A model generated the notes under the pieces. That model was not told the origin of the DNA. It worked only from the letters and a program-made list of their open reading frames with translations, and did not search any database. Of a stretch of 64,000 nucleotides of DNA, positions 36,935 through 45,053 are shown piece by piece; position 1 is the first letter of the stretch; every line of letters begins with the position of its first letter. The stretch comes from Pseudobutyrivibrio ruminis DSM 9787 (lineage in GTDB: Bacteria; Bacillota; Clostridia; Lachnospirales; Lachnospiraceae), in NCBI RefSeq assembly GCF_900218035.1, contig NZ_OBMR01000013.1, forward strand, positions 37,019-101,018, read 5' to 3'. A program made the position numbers and the translations under genes.

Positions 36935-37537
36935 ATGTTTGTTACATGTTTGGATTTAGAGGGTGTTTTAGTTCCAGAGATTTGGATTGCATTTGCGAAA
37001 GCTACAGGAATTCCTGAGCTCGAAAAGACTACAAGAGATGAGCCTGATTACGATAAGCTTATGAATTATCGAATTGGTATCTTGAAAGAGCATGGTCTTG
37101 GATTAAAAGAGATACAGGAAACTATTGCAGGTATTGATCCTCTTCCTGGAGCAAAGGAATTTTTAGATAAACTTAGAGCCTTTGGCCAGGTAATCATTAT
37201 CAGCGATACCTTTTCACAGTTTGCAGGACCGCTTATGGAAAAGCTTGGCATGCCAACCATTTTCTGTAATGAATTGGTGGTTGCAGATAACGGAGAAATC
37301 ACTGGCTATAAGATGCGCTGTGAAAAGAGCAAGCTTACCACAGTTCGTGCATTACAGTCTTGTGGATTTGAGACAATAGCAAGTGGTGATAGCTTCAATG
37401 ATTTAGCTATGATTGAAGCATCAAAGGCAGGATTCCTCTTCAGAACAACAGATGCAATAAAAAAGGATTACCCACAGTATCCTGCATTTGAAGAATATGA
37501 TGATCTATATGAAGCAATTGTAGAAGCCCAAAAATAG
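36935..37537 (+). CDS. thrH: ThrH-type phosphoserine phosphatase/homoserine phosphotransferase
   Basis: HAD-superfamily enzyme of 200 residues. Motif I has CLDLEGVLVPEIW, where the second acidic residue is Glu as in ThrH (not DxD), followed by ISDTFSQF (motif II) and SGDSFNDLAM (motif IV). Pseudomonas ThrH dephosphorylates phosphoserine and transfers phosphate to homoserine. Directly downstream of hom, it may provide homoserine phosphate in place of ThrB. Its stop codon lies within the terminator hairpin. Confidence 0.88.
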   Translation: MFVTCLDLEGVLVPEIWIAFAKATGIPELEKTTRDEPDYDKLMNYRIGILKEHGLGLKEIQETIAGIDPLPGAKEFLDKLRAFGQVIIISDTFSQFAGPLMEKLGMPTIFCNELVVADNGEITGYKMRCEKSKLTTVRALQSCGFETIASGDSFNDLAMIEASKAGFLFRTTDAIKKDYPQYPAFEEYDDLYEAIVEAQK

Positions 37538-37552
37538 GGCTTCTATTTTTGT
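37521..37552 (+). terminator. Rho-independent terminator overlapping the thrH stop
   Basis: TAGAAGCCC (37521-37529) and GGGCTTCTA (37537-37545) with a 7-nt loop and TTTTT tail. Confidence 0.92.
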
Positions 37553-37585
37553 GTATTTTTTTAGCTATAAATAAGGGGAAAAAGG

Positions 37586-37614
37586 TTGATAAAAAAGACT
37601 CATTAAACTAAAAT
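37586..37614 (+). promoter_or_regulatory. Promoter of the sulfosugar cluster
   Basis: TTGATA (37586-37591), 17 bp, TAAAAT (37609-37614). An AT-rich repeat element (37619-37646) follows directly, in a typical repressor roadblock position. Confidence 0.7.
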
Positions 37615-37618
37615 AGGT

Positions 37619-37646
37619 TTAATTTAATTAAGAGAGTTAATCAAAT
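37619..37646 (+). promoter_or_regulatory. Operator-like element A (likely ROK regulator site)
   Basis: The core AATTAAGAGAGTTAATCAAA (37626-37645) matches AATTAAAAGCGTTAATTAAA at element B (42615-42634) in 17 of 20 positions. Both begin just after a -10 box and precede genes of the same pathway. The element overlaps the first ATG of the GH31 gene. Confidence 0.6.
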
Positions 37647-39660
37647 GCGCAAAGGGGGAATTACTATAGTAGATTACAAGAATCTTACAGTGGAAGTTGG
37701 ATTTGGCGAAAACAACTTCACCATGGATAGAGGCAGTTTTAAATATAAGCAGAAGATTCACTGGAAAGAAAAATGCAAGATTGTCTCAGAGCAGAAAACT
37801 GAAAATGGCGTTGAAGTAATTCTTTCGACACCAAATAAAAATCAAACATTCAAATTAGTTTTGTCAGAGGATGGCGGTAAAAAGGAATTAAGCATGGTTC
37901 ATCTAGAAGGCAATCATGGGGAAGTGAACAGGTTTTGGCTTACATTCCCTACCAACAGTGAGGAGCATATTTATGGTTGTGGTGAAACATATTCAGAGTT
38001 TGATTTAAAAGGACAAAATGTAAGGATTTGGGTTGCCGAGCATCAGAATGCAAATCGTATTTCGAAAAAGCTTATCAAGGAAAAGATAAGAGGAAAACGT
38101 CCTAATAAAAAACTAAGATTTGATAAATACGAATCATATTATGTTCAGCCTACATTTATTTCATCAGACAAGTATTACGTTCATGTTGATATGAATGCTT
38201 ATGGTGAATTTGATTTCACAAAGCCAGGCTCTATCACTATATATACTCAAGAGCTTCCTCATATTTATAGTGAAAAAGCTGAAAGTTTTGAGGAACTATC
38301 AGAGAAGCTTACGGCTTTGCTTGGCAGACAGCGCAAATTGCCAGACTGGATATATGACGGTGGCATAATCGCTATGCAAGACTGGGTGAAGAACGGAGAC
38401 AAAGTTGTAGAAGGCTTTGATGGTTGTGGAAATATTGATCGTAAGCTTAAGGAATTAGATGAGGCTGGCGCAAAAGTCGTGGGAGTTTGGTGCCAGGATT
38501 GGTGCGGATGTAGATGCACAGGATTTGGTTATCAGGTTATGTGGAACTGGAAATATAGCAGAGAACAATATCCAAATCTTCCAGAAAAAATAAAAGAATG
38601 GAAAGCAAAGGGCATCCGTTTCTTGGGATACATCAACCCGTTCATAGCGCTTGAAAAAGATATATATCAGGAAGCCAAAGCAAAGGGGTACTGCGTTAAA
38701 AATAAAGATGGTGAAGATTATTTAGTTACTATTACCACTTTTCCGGCAGCGATGGTTGATTTCACAAATCCGGCGGCTTATGAATGGTACAAAAATCTAA
38801 TAAAGGAAAACATGATAGGAATCGGCATGGGCGGATGGATGGCAGATTTTGGAGAATATCTTCCAGATGATGCTGTGTTATTCAACGGAGATGCAAAATT
38901 TCTCCATAACAGCTGGCCAGCAATATGGGCAAAGCTTAATCGTGAAGCGATAGAAGAGTGTGGGGCTCAGGATGAAGTATTCTTTTTCACTAGAGCAGGA
39001 TACACAGGAACGGTTAAGGATTCAGCAATGATGTGGACGGGAGATCAGCATGTGGATTGGTCAATCGATGATGGTATGCCATCAGTAATACCAGCAACAT
39101 TATCTCTAGCCATGTCAGGATTTGGCCTATCTCATTCAGATGTTGGTGGTTACACCACTATCATGCACATGCGCCGCTCCAAGGAATTGCTTATGCGATG
39201 GGAGGAAATGAATGTTTTCTCTCCACTGTATAGATTTCATGAAGGCAATCAGCCAGGAAATAATGTTCAGTTTAATGAGGATAAAGAGCTGTTGGCTCAT
39301 TTGGCTAAGTGTACAAAATGGCATTCAGCGTTGGCTGACTATTTAAAGGGGTTAGTAAGTCAGACTACTGAAAAAGGTACACCAGTGATGAGACCGATTT
39401 TTTATCACTATGATGAGCCTTGGGCATATAGTGAAACAACAGAATATCTTTTGGGAAGAGATATTCTTGTTGCACCTGTTCTTAAAGCGGGGGCTAAAGG
39501 CAGGAACGTAACTTTACCGGATGATACATGGGTTCACTTATTCACAGGGGAAGAATATAAAAAAGGAACCGTATATGTGGATGCTGAAATAGGACAGCCA
39601 CCGGTATTTGTTAGAAAAGAATCATCGGATTTGGATTTTTTGAGGGGGATAATTAAATAA
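37645..39660 (+). CDS. GH31 family sulfoquinovosidase-like glycosidase
   Basis: Predicted to release sulfoquinovose (SQ) from sulfolipid headgroup glycosides. 671 residues. It matches E. coli YihQ: nucleophile Asp401 in MADFGEYLP, acid/base Asp467 in WTGDQHVDWS, and Trp300 and Tyr503 at the sulfonate pocket. The pocket Arg301 of YihQ is Gln297 here (GFGYQVMWNW). No signal peptide, so it acts in the cytoplasm after uptake. The start is uncertain: ATG 37645 has a weak SD and overlaps the operator-like repeat, while a strong AAGGGGG (37652-37658) precedes an ATA codon at 37666. First gene of the cluster. Confidence 0.85.
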   Translation: MRKGGITIVDYKNLTVEVGFGENNFTMDRGSFKYKQKIHWKEKCKIVSEQKTENGVEVILSTPNKNQTFKLVLSEDGGKKELSMVHLEGNHGEVNRFWLTFPTNSEEHIYGCGETYSEFDLKGQNVRIWVAEHQNANRISKKLIKEKIRGKRPNKKLRFDKYESYYVQPTFISSDKYYVHVDMNAYGEFDFTKPGSITIYTQELPHIYSEKAESFEELSEKLTALLGRQRKLPDWIYDGGIIAMQDWVKNGDKVVEGFDGCGNIDRKLKELDEAGAKVVGVWCQDWCGCRCTGFGYQVMWNWKYSREQYPNLPEKIKEWKAKGIRFLGYINPFIALEKDIYQEAKAKGYCVKNKDGEDYLVTITTFPAAMVDFTNPAAYEWYKNLIKENMIGIGMGGWMADFGEYLPDDAVLFNGDAKFLHNSWPAIWAKLNREAIEECGAQDEVFFFTRAGYTGTVKDSAMMWTGDQHVDWSIDDGMPSVIPATLSLAMSGFGLSHSDVGGYTTIMHMRRSKELLMRWEEMNVFSPLYRFHEGNQPGNNVQFNEDKELLAHLAKCTKWHSALADYLKGLVSQTTEKGTPVMRPIFYHYDEPWAYSETTEYLLGRDILVAPVLKAGAKGRNVTLPDDTWVHLFTGEEYKKGTVYVDAEIGQPPVFVRKESSDLDFLRGIIK

Positions 39661-39679
39661 GGTTTAGGAGGTTTTTACT

Positions 39680-41149
39680 ATGGGAAAAAACAGGGAGAAT
39701 AGTTTCCTAGCAAAATGCTCTTATGGTTTTGCTGACATCTATGGTGGCGGTGCATTTGTAGTTATTAGTACATTTTTTACAGTATTTCTAACAAAAGCAC
39801 TTGGCATGTCACCTGCGCTAGCAGGAACAATTCCGTTGATTGGAAAAGTATGGGACGCTATCACTGATCCTATTATGGGAAACATTGTTGATAGAACCAG
39901 CTCCAGATTTGGTGCCAAAAGATTCTATATCTTGTTGGGAAGCATTATTTCCGCAATTACGTTTTTGTTATTGTGGACAAGTGTCGGCGGCCAAAGCACT
40001 GGTGGCCAGTACGCATTTTATGTATTGATGTATATGCTTTTCTCAACTGGTTTTACTATTGTTATGGTTCCATATAATGGCCTTTTACCAGATATGGTTG
40101 ATGACTATGTAAAACGTGGAAGCTTTTCAGGTATAAGAACAGTCTTTTCTAGTTTGGGCGCCATAATTGCCGGTTTGGTTCCTACAATAATCATTAAGGA
40201 TAACACCAATGCTTCTCAGTATTTTTTAGTTGCCTTGATTTTTTCAATCATATTCTTTGTGGTTATCTTGCTTACATTTTTAGGAACATGGGAAAGAGAG
40301 AAAGAACCTGTAAATGTGCCGCTAAAGAAGAGCCTTGTTCAGTCTTTTACAGTATATAAAAGCTTTTCATTTAAACTGTTTATCTGCATATTCTTAGCAG
40401 GTCAAGGAGCAGCGGACTTCGTCACAGGACTTGCTGTATATTACGTTGATGATGTTTTGAACGCATACTCGGGTGGTCGTTTTACTATCATGATGGGAGT
40501 GCTTTTGCTTGCACAGTTTTCTGGTACTATAATTTTTTCAATTGTAATGCCACGTACATCAAAGAAATTCCCAATTTTGGTAGGATTTCCAGTCAGAATA
40601 TTGGCAACGATAGCATTGCTCTTCTTCTCATATGAGGGGGCACCATTTACAATCATTTTGGTTCTATCATTCATCATTGGTCTTGGTATGGCAGCATCAT
40701 CGGTTAGCATTTATGCAATTCTATCTGATATGGCAGATGTAGATGAATTAATCACATCTATCAGCAGACCAGGAATCGTTTCTGGAATGGCTACATTCAT
40801 CAGAAAAATAGCAACTGGTCTTAGCTCAACAATCATTGGTTTGTTGCTTATGATGATAGGATACGACGAGACATTAGCTTCGGAAAAGCTTCGCCAAGCT
40901 GCATCAACACAGGCAGGCATTACCCAGCTATACGTGTGGGCACCTATTATTCTTATGGTTCTTACTATCATATTTGCAATCATATTCCCAATGAACAAAA
41001 GGGAGTTTGATATTGTGAAAAAAGAAATCGCAAGAAGAAAAGGTGAAGATAGCAGCAAGGCTACAGATGAAGAAATAAAAGTCTGCGAGAAGGTGACAGG
41101 CTTTAAATATAATGAGCTTTGGAAGAAGGAAAATGCTGTAAAACTGTAA
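39680..41149 (+). CDS. GPH-family (MelB-like) sugar:cation symporter, candidate sulfoquinovoside importer
   Basis: Twelve-helix permease of 489 residues. LIGKVWDAITDPIMGNIVDRTSSRFGAKR (in segments) is the hallmark of the glycoside-pentoside-hexuronide family, to which the E. coli sulfoquinovose-cluster permeases YihO and YihP belong. By context it imports sulfoquinovose or its glycosides with Na+ or H+; substrate is inferred. AGGAGG precedes the ATG; 19 nt separate it from the GH31 gene. Confidence 0.9.
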   Translation: MGKNRENSFLAKCSYGFADIYGGGAFVVISTFFTVFLTKALGMSPALAGTIPLIGKVWDAITDPIMGNIVDRTSSRFGAKRFYILLGSIISAITFLLLWTSVGGQSTGGQYAFYVLMYMLFSTGFTIVMVPYNGLLPDMVDDYVKRGSFSGIRTVFSSLGAIIAGLVPTIIIKDNTNASQYFLVALIFSIIFFVVILLTFLGTWEREKEPVNVPLKKSLVQSFTVYKSFSFKLFICIFLAGQGAADFVTGLAVYYVDDVLNAYSGGRFTIMMGVLLLAQFSGTIIFSIVMPRTSKKFPILVGFPVRILATIALLFFSYEGAPFTIILVLSFIIGLGMAASSVSIYAILSDMADVDELITSISRPGIVSGMATFIRKIATGLSSTIIGLLLMMIGYDETLASEKLRQAASTQAGITQLYVWAPIILMVLTIIFAIIFPMNKREFDIVKKEIARRKGEDSSKATDEEIKVCEKVTGFKYNELWKKENAVKL

Positions 41150-41177
41150 TACAGATACAGCAGATTTGGGGGAAATA

Positions 41178-42587
41178 ATGAATACAAGAAAAAGGCTGTT
41201 TTCACTTTGCGTGGGACCAATTCTATTTCTATTGGTTTCATTAGGCTTAGGGAAAAGTGGCTTTATGAATTACACGGCAGCTAAAGGTTTGGGAACAGCA
41301 CTTTGGATGATATATTGGTGGGTTTCACGACCTGTGGATATCACAGTTACAGCTTTGCTGCCTGGGGTTATAAATGCAATATTCAATATTGTACCAATGG
41401 AAGATGTTATTAGTCAGTATGCGTCAAGCAGTATCATTCTGATATTTGGCTCCTGCCTTTTAACGGCACCTTGGTCTCAGATTGGTTTGGATAAAAGAAT
41501 ATCGTTAAAGGCACTGACATTAATAGGTCCATCTATGAAATCACAGATTACAGTGTGGCTACTTGCAGCTGTAGTGCTTTCTAATATGATGCCAAATGTT
41601 GTTGTAGTAGCAATATTTACACCAATAGCGGTGTCTATGCTTGCAGCAGCTGGATACAAGGATATAAAAAATTGCGAAGTGGCTACTCCGATTTTATGTG
41701 CGATAGCATGGGGCTCTCAGGTAGGTGGCGCAGGCACGCCATTGGGCGGCGCCATGAACATCACGGCTATTTCTTTTATAGAAGAATACACTGGTCAAGA
41801 GTTTATGTATGTAGATTGGCTAATAAATATGCTTCCATACACAGTCATTGCAACGTCGGTTGTGTTAGTGGCAATGCTGTTGCAACCACTTAAGACAGAT
41901 TCTCTTTCAGGAACGAAGGAGTATTTTGAAGAGTGCTACGCCCAATTGGGGCCAATGAAAAAGGATGAGAAAGTAAGTCTAATTCTCTTTATAGCGGCAA
42001 TGCTTGGTTCATTTATCAGACCGTTATATGCAGATATTCTTCCAGGACTTGTGCCAGCATACCTATTTTTAATACTTGGATTTTTAAACTTTGTAATAGT
42101 ATCAGCGGAAAAGAAGGAGATGCTTCTCACTTGGGATAGAGCGCAGCAAGAAGTTATGTGGGGCATGCTTCTTCTATTTGCAGGAGGTCTTGCTTTAGGG
42201 CAGATTCTTACAGGTTCTGGAGCAAACGATACAATTGCAAATCTAATTGCGTCCTTGCATCTTGCAGGAGGATTCGAAACTATCGCTATATTTGCAATCT
42301 TTGCATGTGTGGTTTCTGAGATGACAAACAGTACGGTATCCGCTGCTGTTACATTACCAATAGTTATAGGAGTAATTAGCAAGCTGGGACTCAACCCATT
42401 GCCTTATGTTTTTGCAACAGCAATGGCTATGAATTATGAGTCACTTCTTCCAGTATCAGTGAGGGCAATATCAGTATCTTACGGACTAGATCCAGCAAAG
42501 CTTATGAGAAAAGGATTGCCGGTTACAGTGCTGAGAATGATGACTGCGATAATAGTTGGATTTATTTCTGTGATAATCCTTGATTAA
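41178..42587 (+). CDS. SLC13/DASS-type anion permease, candidate sulfonate exporter
   Basis: Membrane protein of 469 residues with about 11-12 hydrophobic segments. Two repeat motifs typical of the divalent anion:Na+ symporter family are visible: LSNMMPNVVVVAIFTPI and SEMTNSTVSAAVTLPI. I chose ATG 41178 (SD GGGGGA) rather than the TTG at 41166. In a pathway ending in an anionic C3 sulfonate, an anion carrier is a natural export route for DHPS, or an importer of an anionic substrate. Direction and substrate are inferred. Confidence 0.85.
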   Translation: MNTRKRLFSLCVGPILFLLVSLGLGKSGFMNYTAAKGLGTALWMIYWWVSRPVDITVTALLPGVINAIFNIVPMEDVISQYASSSIILIFGSCLLTAPWSQIGLDKRISLKALTLIGPSMKSQITVWLLAAVVLSNMMPNVVVVAIFTPIAVSMLAAAGYKDIKNCEVATPILCAIAWGSQVGGAGTPLGGAMNITAISFIEEYTGQEFMYVDWLINMLPYTVIATSVVLVAMLLQPLKTDSLSGTKEYFEECYAQLGPMKKDEKVSLILFIAAMLGSFIRPLYADILPGLVPAYLFLILGFLNFVIVSAEKKEMLLTWDRAQQEVMWGMLLLFAGGLALGQILTGSGANDTIANLIASLHLAGGFETIAIFAIFACVVSEMTNSTVSAAVTLPIVIGVISKLGLNPLPYVFATAMAMNYESLLPVSVRAISVSYGLDPAKLMRKGLPVTVLRMMTAIIVGFISVIILD

Positions 42588-42610
42588 TAGAGAGAAAGAG
42601 TTATTATAAT
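42580..42610 (+). promoter_or_regulatory. Internal promoter before the transaldolase gene
   Basis: TATAAT (42605-42610) with a possible TTGATT (42580-42585) at a long 19-bp spacing, at the end of the SLC13 gene. The operator-like element B begins at the next base. Confidence 0.55.
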
Positions 42611-42636
42611 AATTAATTAAAAGCGTTAATTAAATA
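42611..42636 (+). promoter_or_regulatory. Operator-like element B (likely ROK regulator site)
   Basis: AATTAAAAGCGTTAATTAAA core at 42615-42634, with half-sites TTAATTAA separated by AAGCG. Same placement after a -10 as element A. A weaker third copy (ATTAAAACG-TATTAAT) is at 43343-43358, beginning at the last base of the transaldolase stop codon. Confidence 0.6.
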
Positions 42637-42656
42637 CAATTTGGGAGGTAATTAAA

Positions 42657-43343
42657 ATGAAATTTTTCTTAGACAGTGCGAAACTCGATGAAATAAAGTA
42701 TGCGTACAACACATTTGGCATTGATGGAGTAACAACAAATCCACGCCATATTATGTTAAGTGGTAAACCATTTATGACAGCAATCACAGATATTGCTAAT
42801 TGGATTAAAGAAGAGGGATTAGAAGGGGGTGATAAATTCCCGGTATCAGTAGAAATTAATCCACATCTTACAGATACAGAAGAGATGCTCAAGATGGCTC
42901 GCGAAGTTGCAGGGATTAGTCCAAACTTTGTAATCAAAATTCCAGCAATAGAAGCTGGTATTGCAGCAGCTCGCATTCTTGAAAAAGAGGGAATTCGCAC
43001 AAATGTAACTCTTGTATTTTCACCAGCACAGGCAATACTTCCTGCAAAGAATGGTTCACTTTTTGTTTCACCATTCATCGGATGGAAGGAAGCAAACGGT
43101 GAAGATTGCAAGCAGTATATCAAAGACATCGTAGATATTTACAAGAACTATGGTTACTACGGTAAAACAGAAATCATTTGTGCAGCTATCCGTACACCAA
43201 AGCAGATTGCAGATTGCGCAGTTGCAGGAGCTGACATCGTAACCACAGGCCTTGCAGTATATCAGGATTGCATGAAGCATGCATATACAACCCAGGGCCT
43301 TGGTACATTCTGCGATGCTTGGGATTCTACAGCAGGTAACTAA
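42657..43343 (+). CDS. sftT: Small transaldolase, candidate 6-deoxy-6-sulfofructose transaldolase
   Basis: TIM-barrel aldolase of the TalC/FSA-like small transaldolase family, 228 residues. The Schiff-base lysine is Lys94 in NFVIKIPA; MKFFLDSAKLDEIKYA and GVTTNPRHIM mark the N-terminus. The NPRH stretch differs from the NPS of ordinary fructose-6-phosphate aldolases. By context it transfers dihydroxyacetone from sulfofructose to GAP, giving fructose-6-phosphate and sulfolactaldehyde. GGGAGG lies 9 nt before the ATG. It has its own promoter with an operator-like repeat. Confidence 0.85.
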   Translation: MKFFLDSAKLDEIKYAYNTFGIDGVTTNPRHIMLSGKPFMTAITDIANWIKEEGLEGGDKFPVSVEINPHLTDTEEMLKMAREVAGISPNFVIKIPAIEAGIAAARILEKEGIRTNVTLVFSPAQAILPAKNGSLFVSPFIGWKEANGEDCKQYIKDIVDIYKNYGYYGKTEIICAAIRTPKQIADCAVAGADIVTTGLAVYQDCMKHAYTTQGLGTFCDAWDSTAGN

Positions 43344-43366
43344 TTAAAACGTATTAATACAAACAA

Positions 43367-43496
43367 GTCCTTCTAAAAAAAAGTATATTCTGCTGTAGCT
43401 ATCAAGCTATGACATTTCTTTAGCGAGGCATGTCGCCGAGCGGAGAAATCGTCATGCTTGAGAGCGTAACAGCAGTCGTAGTCTAGGTGGAAGGAC
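43367..43496 (+). ncRNA. Large structured element between transaldolase and reductase genes
   Basis: A nested rod-like fold. P1 is GTCCTTCT (43367-43374) with GGAAGGAC (43489-43496). P2 is CTGCTGT (43390-43396) with ACAGCAG (43469-43475). P3 spans 43404-43420 with 43443-43459 and has 16 pairs with two bulges. A small apical GCGA/TCGC (43423-43426/43433-43436) completes it. It ends 5 nt before the SD of the reductase gene. It could be a cis-regulatory or processing RNA, or a small inverted-repeat mobile element. I do not recognise it as a known riboswitch. Confidence 0.6.
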
Positions 43497-43510
43497 GGAA
43501 TGGAGAGGAT

Positions 43511-44368
43511 ATGAAGATTGGTTTTATAGGACTCGGTATTATGGGCGAGTCGATGTGTGAGAATATTGTAAAGAAGCATGACGATGAGGTTTATGCATTT
43601 GATTTTGTAAAAGAAAAAGTTGACTTGCTTGCGTCAAAGGGGGCAAAGCCATGCGTTAATTCCAATGAACTTGCAAAAGCATGCGACGTTATTATTTCTA
43701 TGGTTCCAAAGAGTGAACACTCACGTGCAGTATACGAAGGAATCTTAGAGGACCTTGATAGCAGCAAGTTCTGCATAGATATGAGTACAATTGATCCTAG
43801 CGTTTCAGTAGAGATTTCTGAAATGGTAAAAAAGACAGGAGCACACTTTATTGACGCTCCAGTTGTAAAGAGTAAACCTGCAGCTATTGCTGGCACACTT
43901 GGAATCTATGTAGGTGGTAGTGAAGAAGATTATGAAAAAGCTCTTCCAATACTTAAATACATGGGCGAAAACGTAATCAGAATGGGTGATAACGGTAAAG
44001 GCCTAGTAATGAAGATTTGCCACAATGCCCTTGTTTCTCAGATTCAGAACGGTGTAAACGAGACTATCACTCTTGCAAAGGCAAACGGGATTTCAATTCC
44101 TACTTTTGCTCAGGCTATTTCATATGGTGGCGGTCAAAACTTCTACTTGGATGGACAGGCATCTAAGCTTGATGCAGAGGATTATACAACAGCATTCTCC
44201 ATTGAAAACATGGCAAAAGATGTAAACATTTGCTGTAATCTTGCAAAAGAGTGCAAGGTAAATATGCCAGGCGAAGAGAATGCACGTCGAGTATATCAAA
44301 CAGCTCTTGAAAAGGGTATGGGTAAGGAAGATTTCCGAGCAACAATTAAGGTTGTAAGAGAACAGTAA
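43511..44368 (+). CDS. HIBADH-family NAD(P)-dependent reductase, candidate 3-sulfolactaldehyde reductase
   Basis: Beta-hydroxyacid dehydrogenase of 285 residues. Rossmann motif GFIGLGIMGESM, substrate segment APVVKSKPAAIAGTLG, and the catalytic-lysine helix GKGLVMKICHNALVSQ. E. coli YihU, the sulfolactaldehyde reductase, is in this family; the basic VVKSK stretch lies where YihU binds the sulfonate. It would regenerate NAD+ by making DHPS, as expected for a fermenter. ATG 43511 follows GGAGAGG; the in-frame GTG at 43487 falls within the structured element. Confidence 0.85.
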   Translation: MKIGFIGLGIMGESMCENIVKKHDDEVYAFDFVKEKVDLLASKGAKPCVNSNELAKACDVIISMVPKSEHSRAVYEGILEDLDSSKFCIDMSTIDPSVSVEISEMVKKTGAHFIDAPVVKSKPAAIAGTLGIYVGGSEEDYEKALPILKYMGENVIRMGDNGKGLVMKICHNALVSQIQNGVNETITLAKANGISIPTFAQAISYGGGQNFYLDGQASKLDAEDYTTAFSIENMAKDVNICCNLAKECKVNMPGEENARRVYQTALEKGMGKEDFRATIKVVREQ

Positions 44369-44384
44369 ATAAATTGGGGGAATT

Positions 44385-45053
44385 ATGTTATCACATCTAA
44401 ATGAAGTGAATGATGTAAAAATCCTTTCTGTATTTGATGATGAGTTCAAAACCTATGGAAATGTTGTAACAGGTTATGATTTCAATGAACTAATTGCGTA
44501 TATGGAAAAGGATACAGATATTCCGGAGAATGGAAATATATATGTTGCATCAGTACCTGAAATGGAAAGAGCTAATATCGTAAATGCGGTAAGAGATGAA
44601 ATCTTTGGGGGGATGACAATTCAGGTAGGTTATTGCAATGGAAGAAACACCACATATAATGGCTTTGAATATCACAAAGGAAGCGAGATAAATGTGGCTG
44701 TTACAGATTTTATGTTAGTACTTGGTCATACATGGCTGATTGCTAAAGATGGTACTTACAAAGTAGAAGATGCAAAAGTCTTTTTCGTACCAAAAGGCAC
44801 AGCAATAGAAATGTTTCAAACTACACTGCATCTATCACCTTGCAGAGTTTACGATGAAGGCTTCAAGGGAATAGTTATTTTACCCCAGGGGACAAATACA
44901 CCTCTAGAATCAAAACCTGCAAATCGTGAGGGAGAAAACAAACTGCTTCTTCAGAAGAATAAATGGGTAATCGCTCATCCAGAGCGTGAACCGCTTATTA
45001 AACAGGGAGCATTTCCAGGACTAATAGGAGAAAACAAGGAGTTAAAGTACTGA
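44385..45053 (+). CDS. DUF4867-like protein of the sulfosugar cluster
   Basis: 222 residues, no signal peptide or membrane segment. The sequence looks like a beta-rich cupin-like fold (HKGSEINVAVTDFMLVLGH, VFFVPKGTAIEMF, TTLHLSPCRV) and I recognise it as the DUF4867 type found beside sugar isomerases. Its stop overlaps the isomerase ATG (TGATG), so the two are translated together and may act on the same substrate. Possible roles are an SQ mutarotase/epimerase, an isomerase partner or a sugar-binding accessory. Function unknown. Confidence 0.7.
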   Translation: MLSHLNEVNDVKILSVFDDEFKTYGNVVTGYDFNELIAYMEKDTDIPENGNIYVASVPEMERANIVNAVRDEIFGGMTIQVGYCNGRNTTYNGFEYHKGSEINVAVTDFMLVLGHTWLIAKDGTYKVEDAKVFFVPKGTAIEMFQTTLHLSPCRVYDEGFKGIVILPQGTNTPLESKPANREGENKLLLQKNKWVIAHPEREPLIKQGAFPGLIGENKELKY

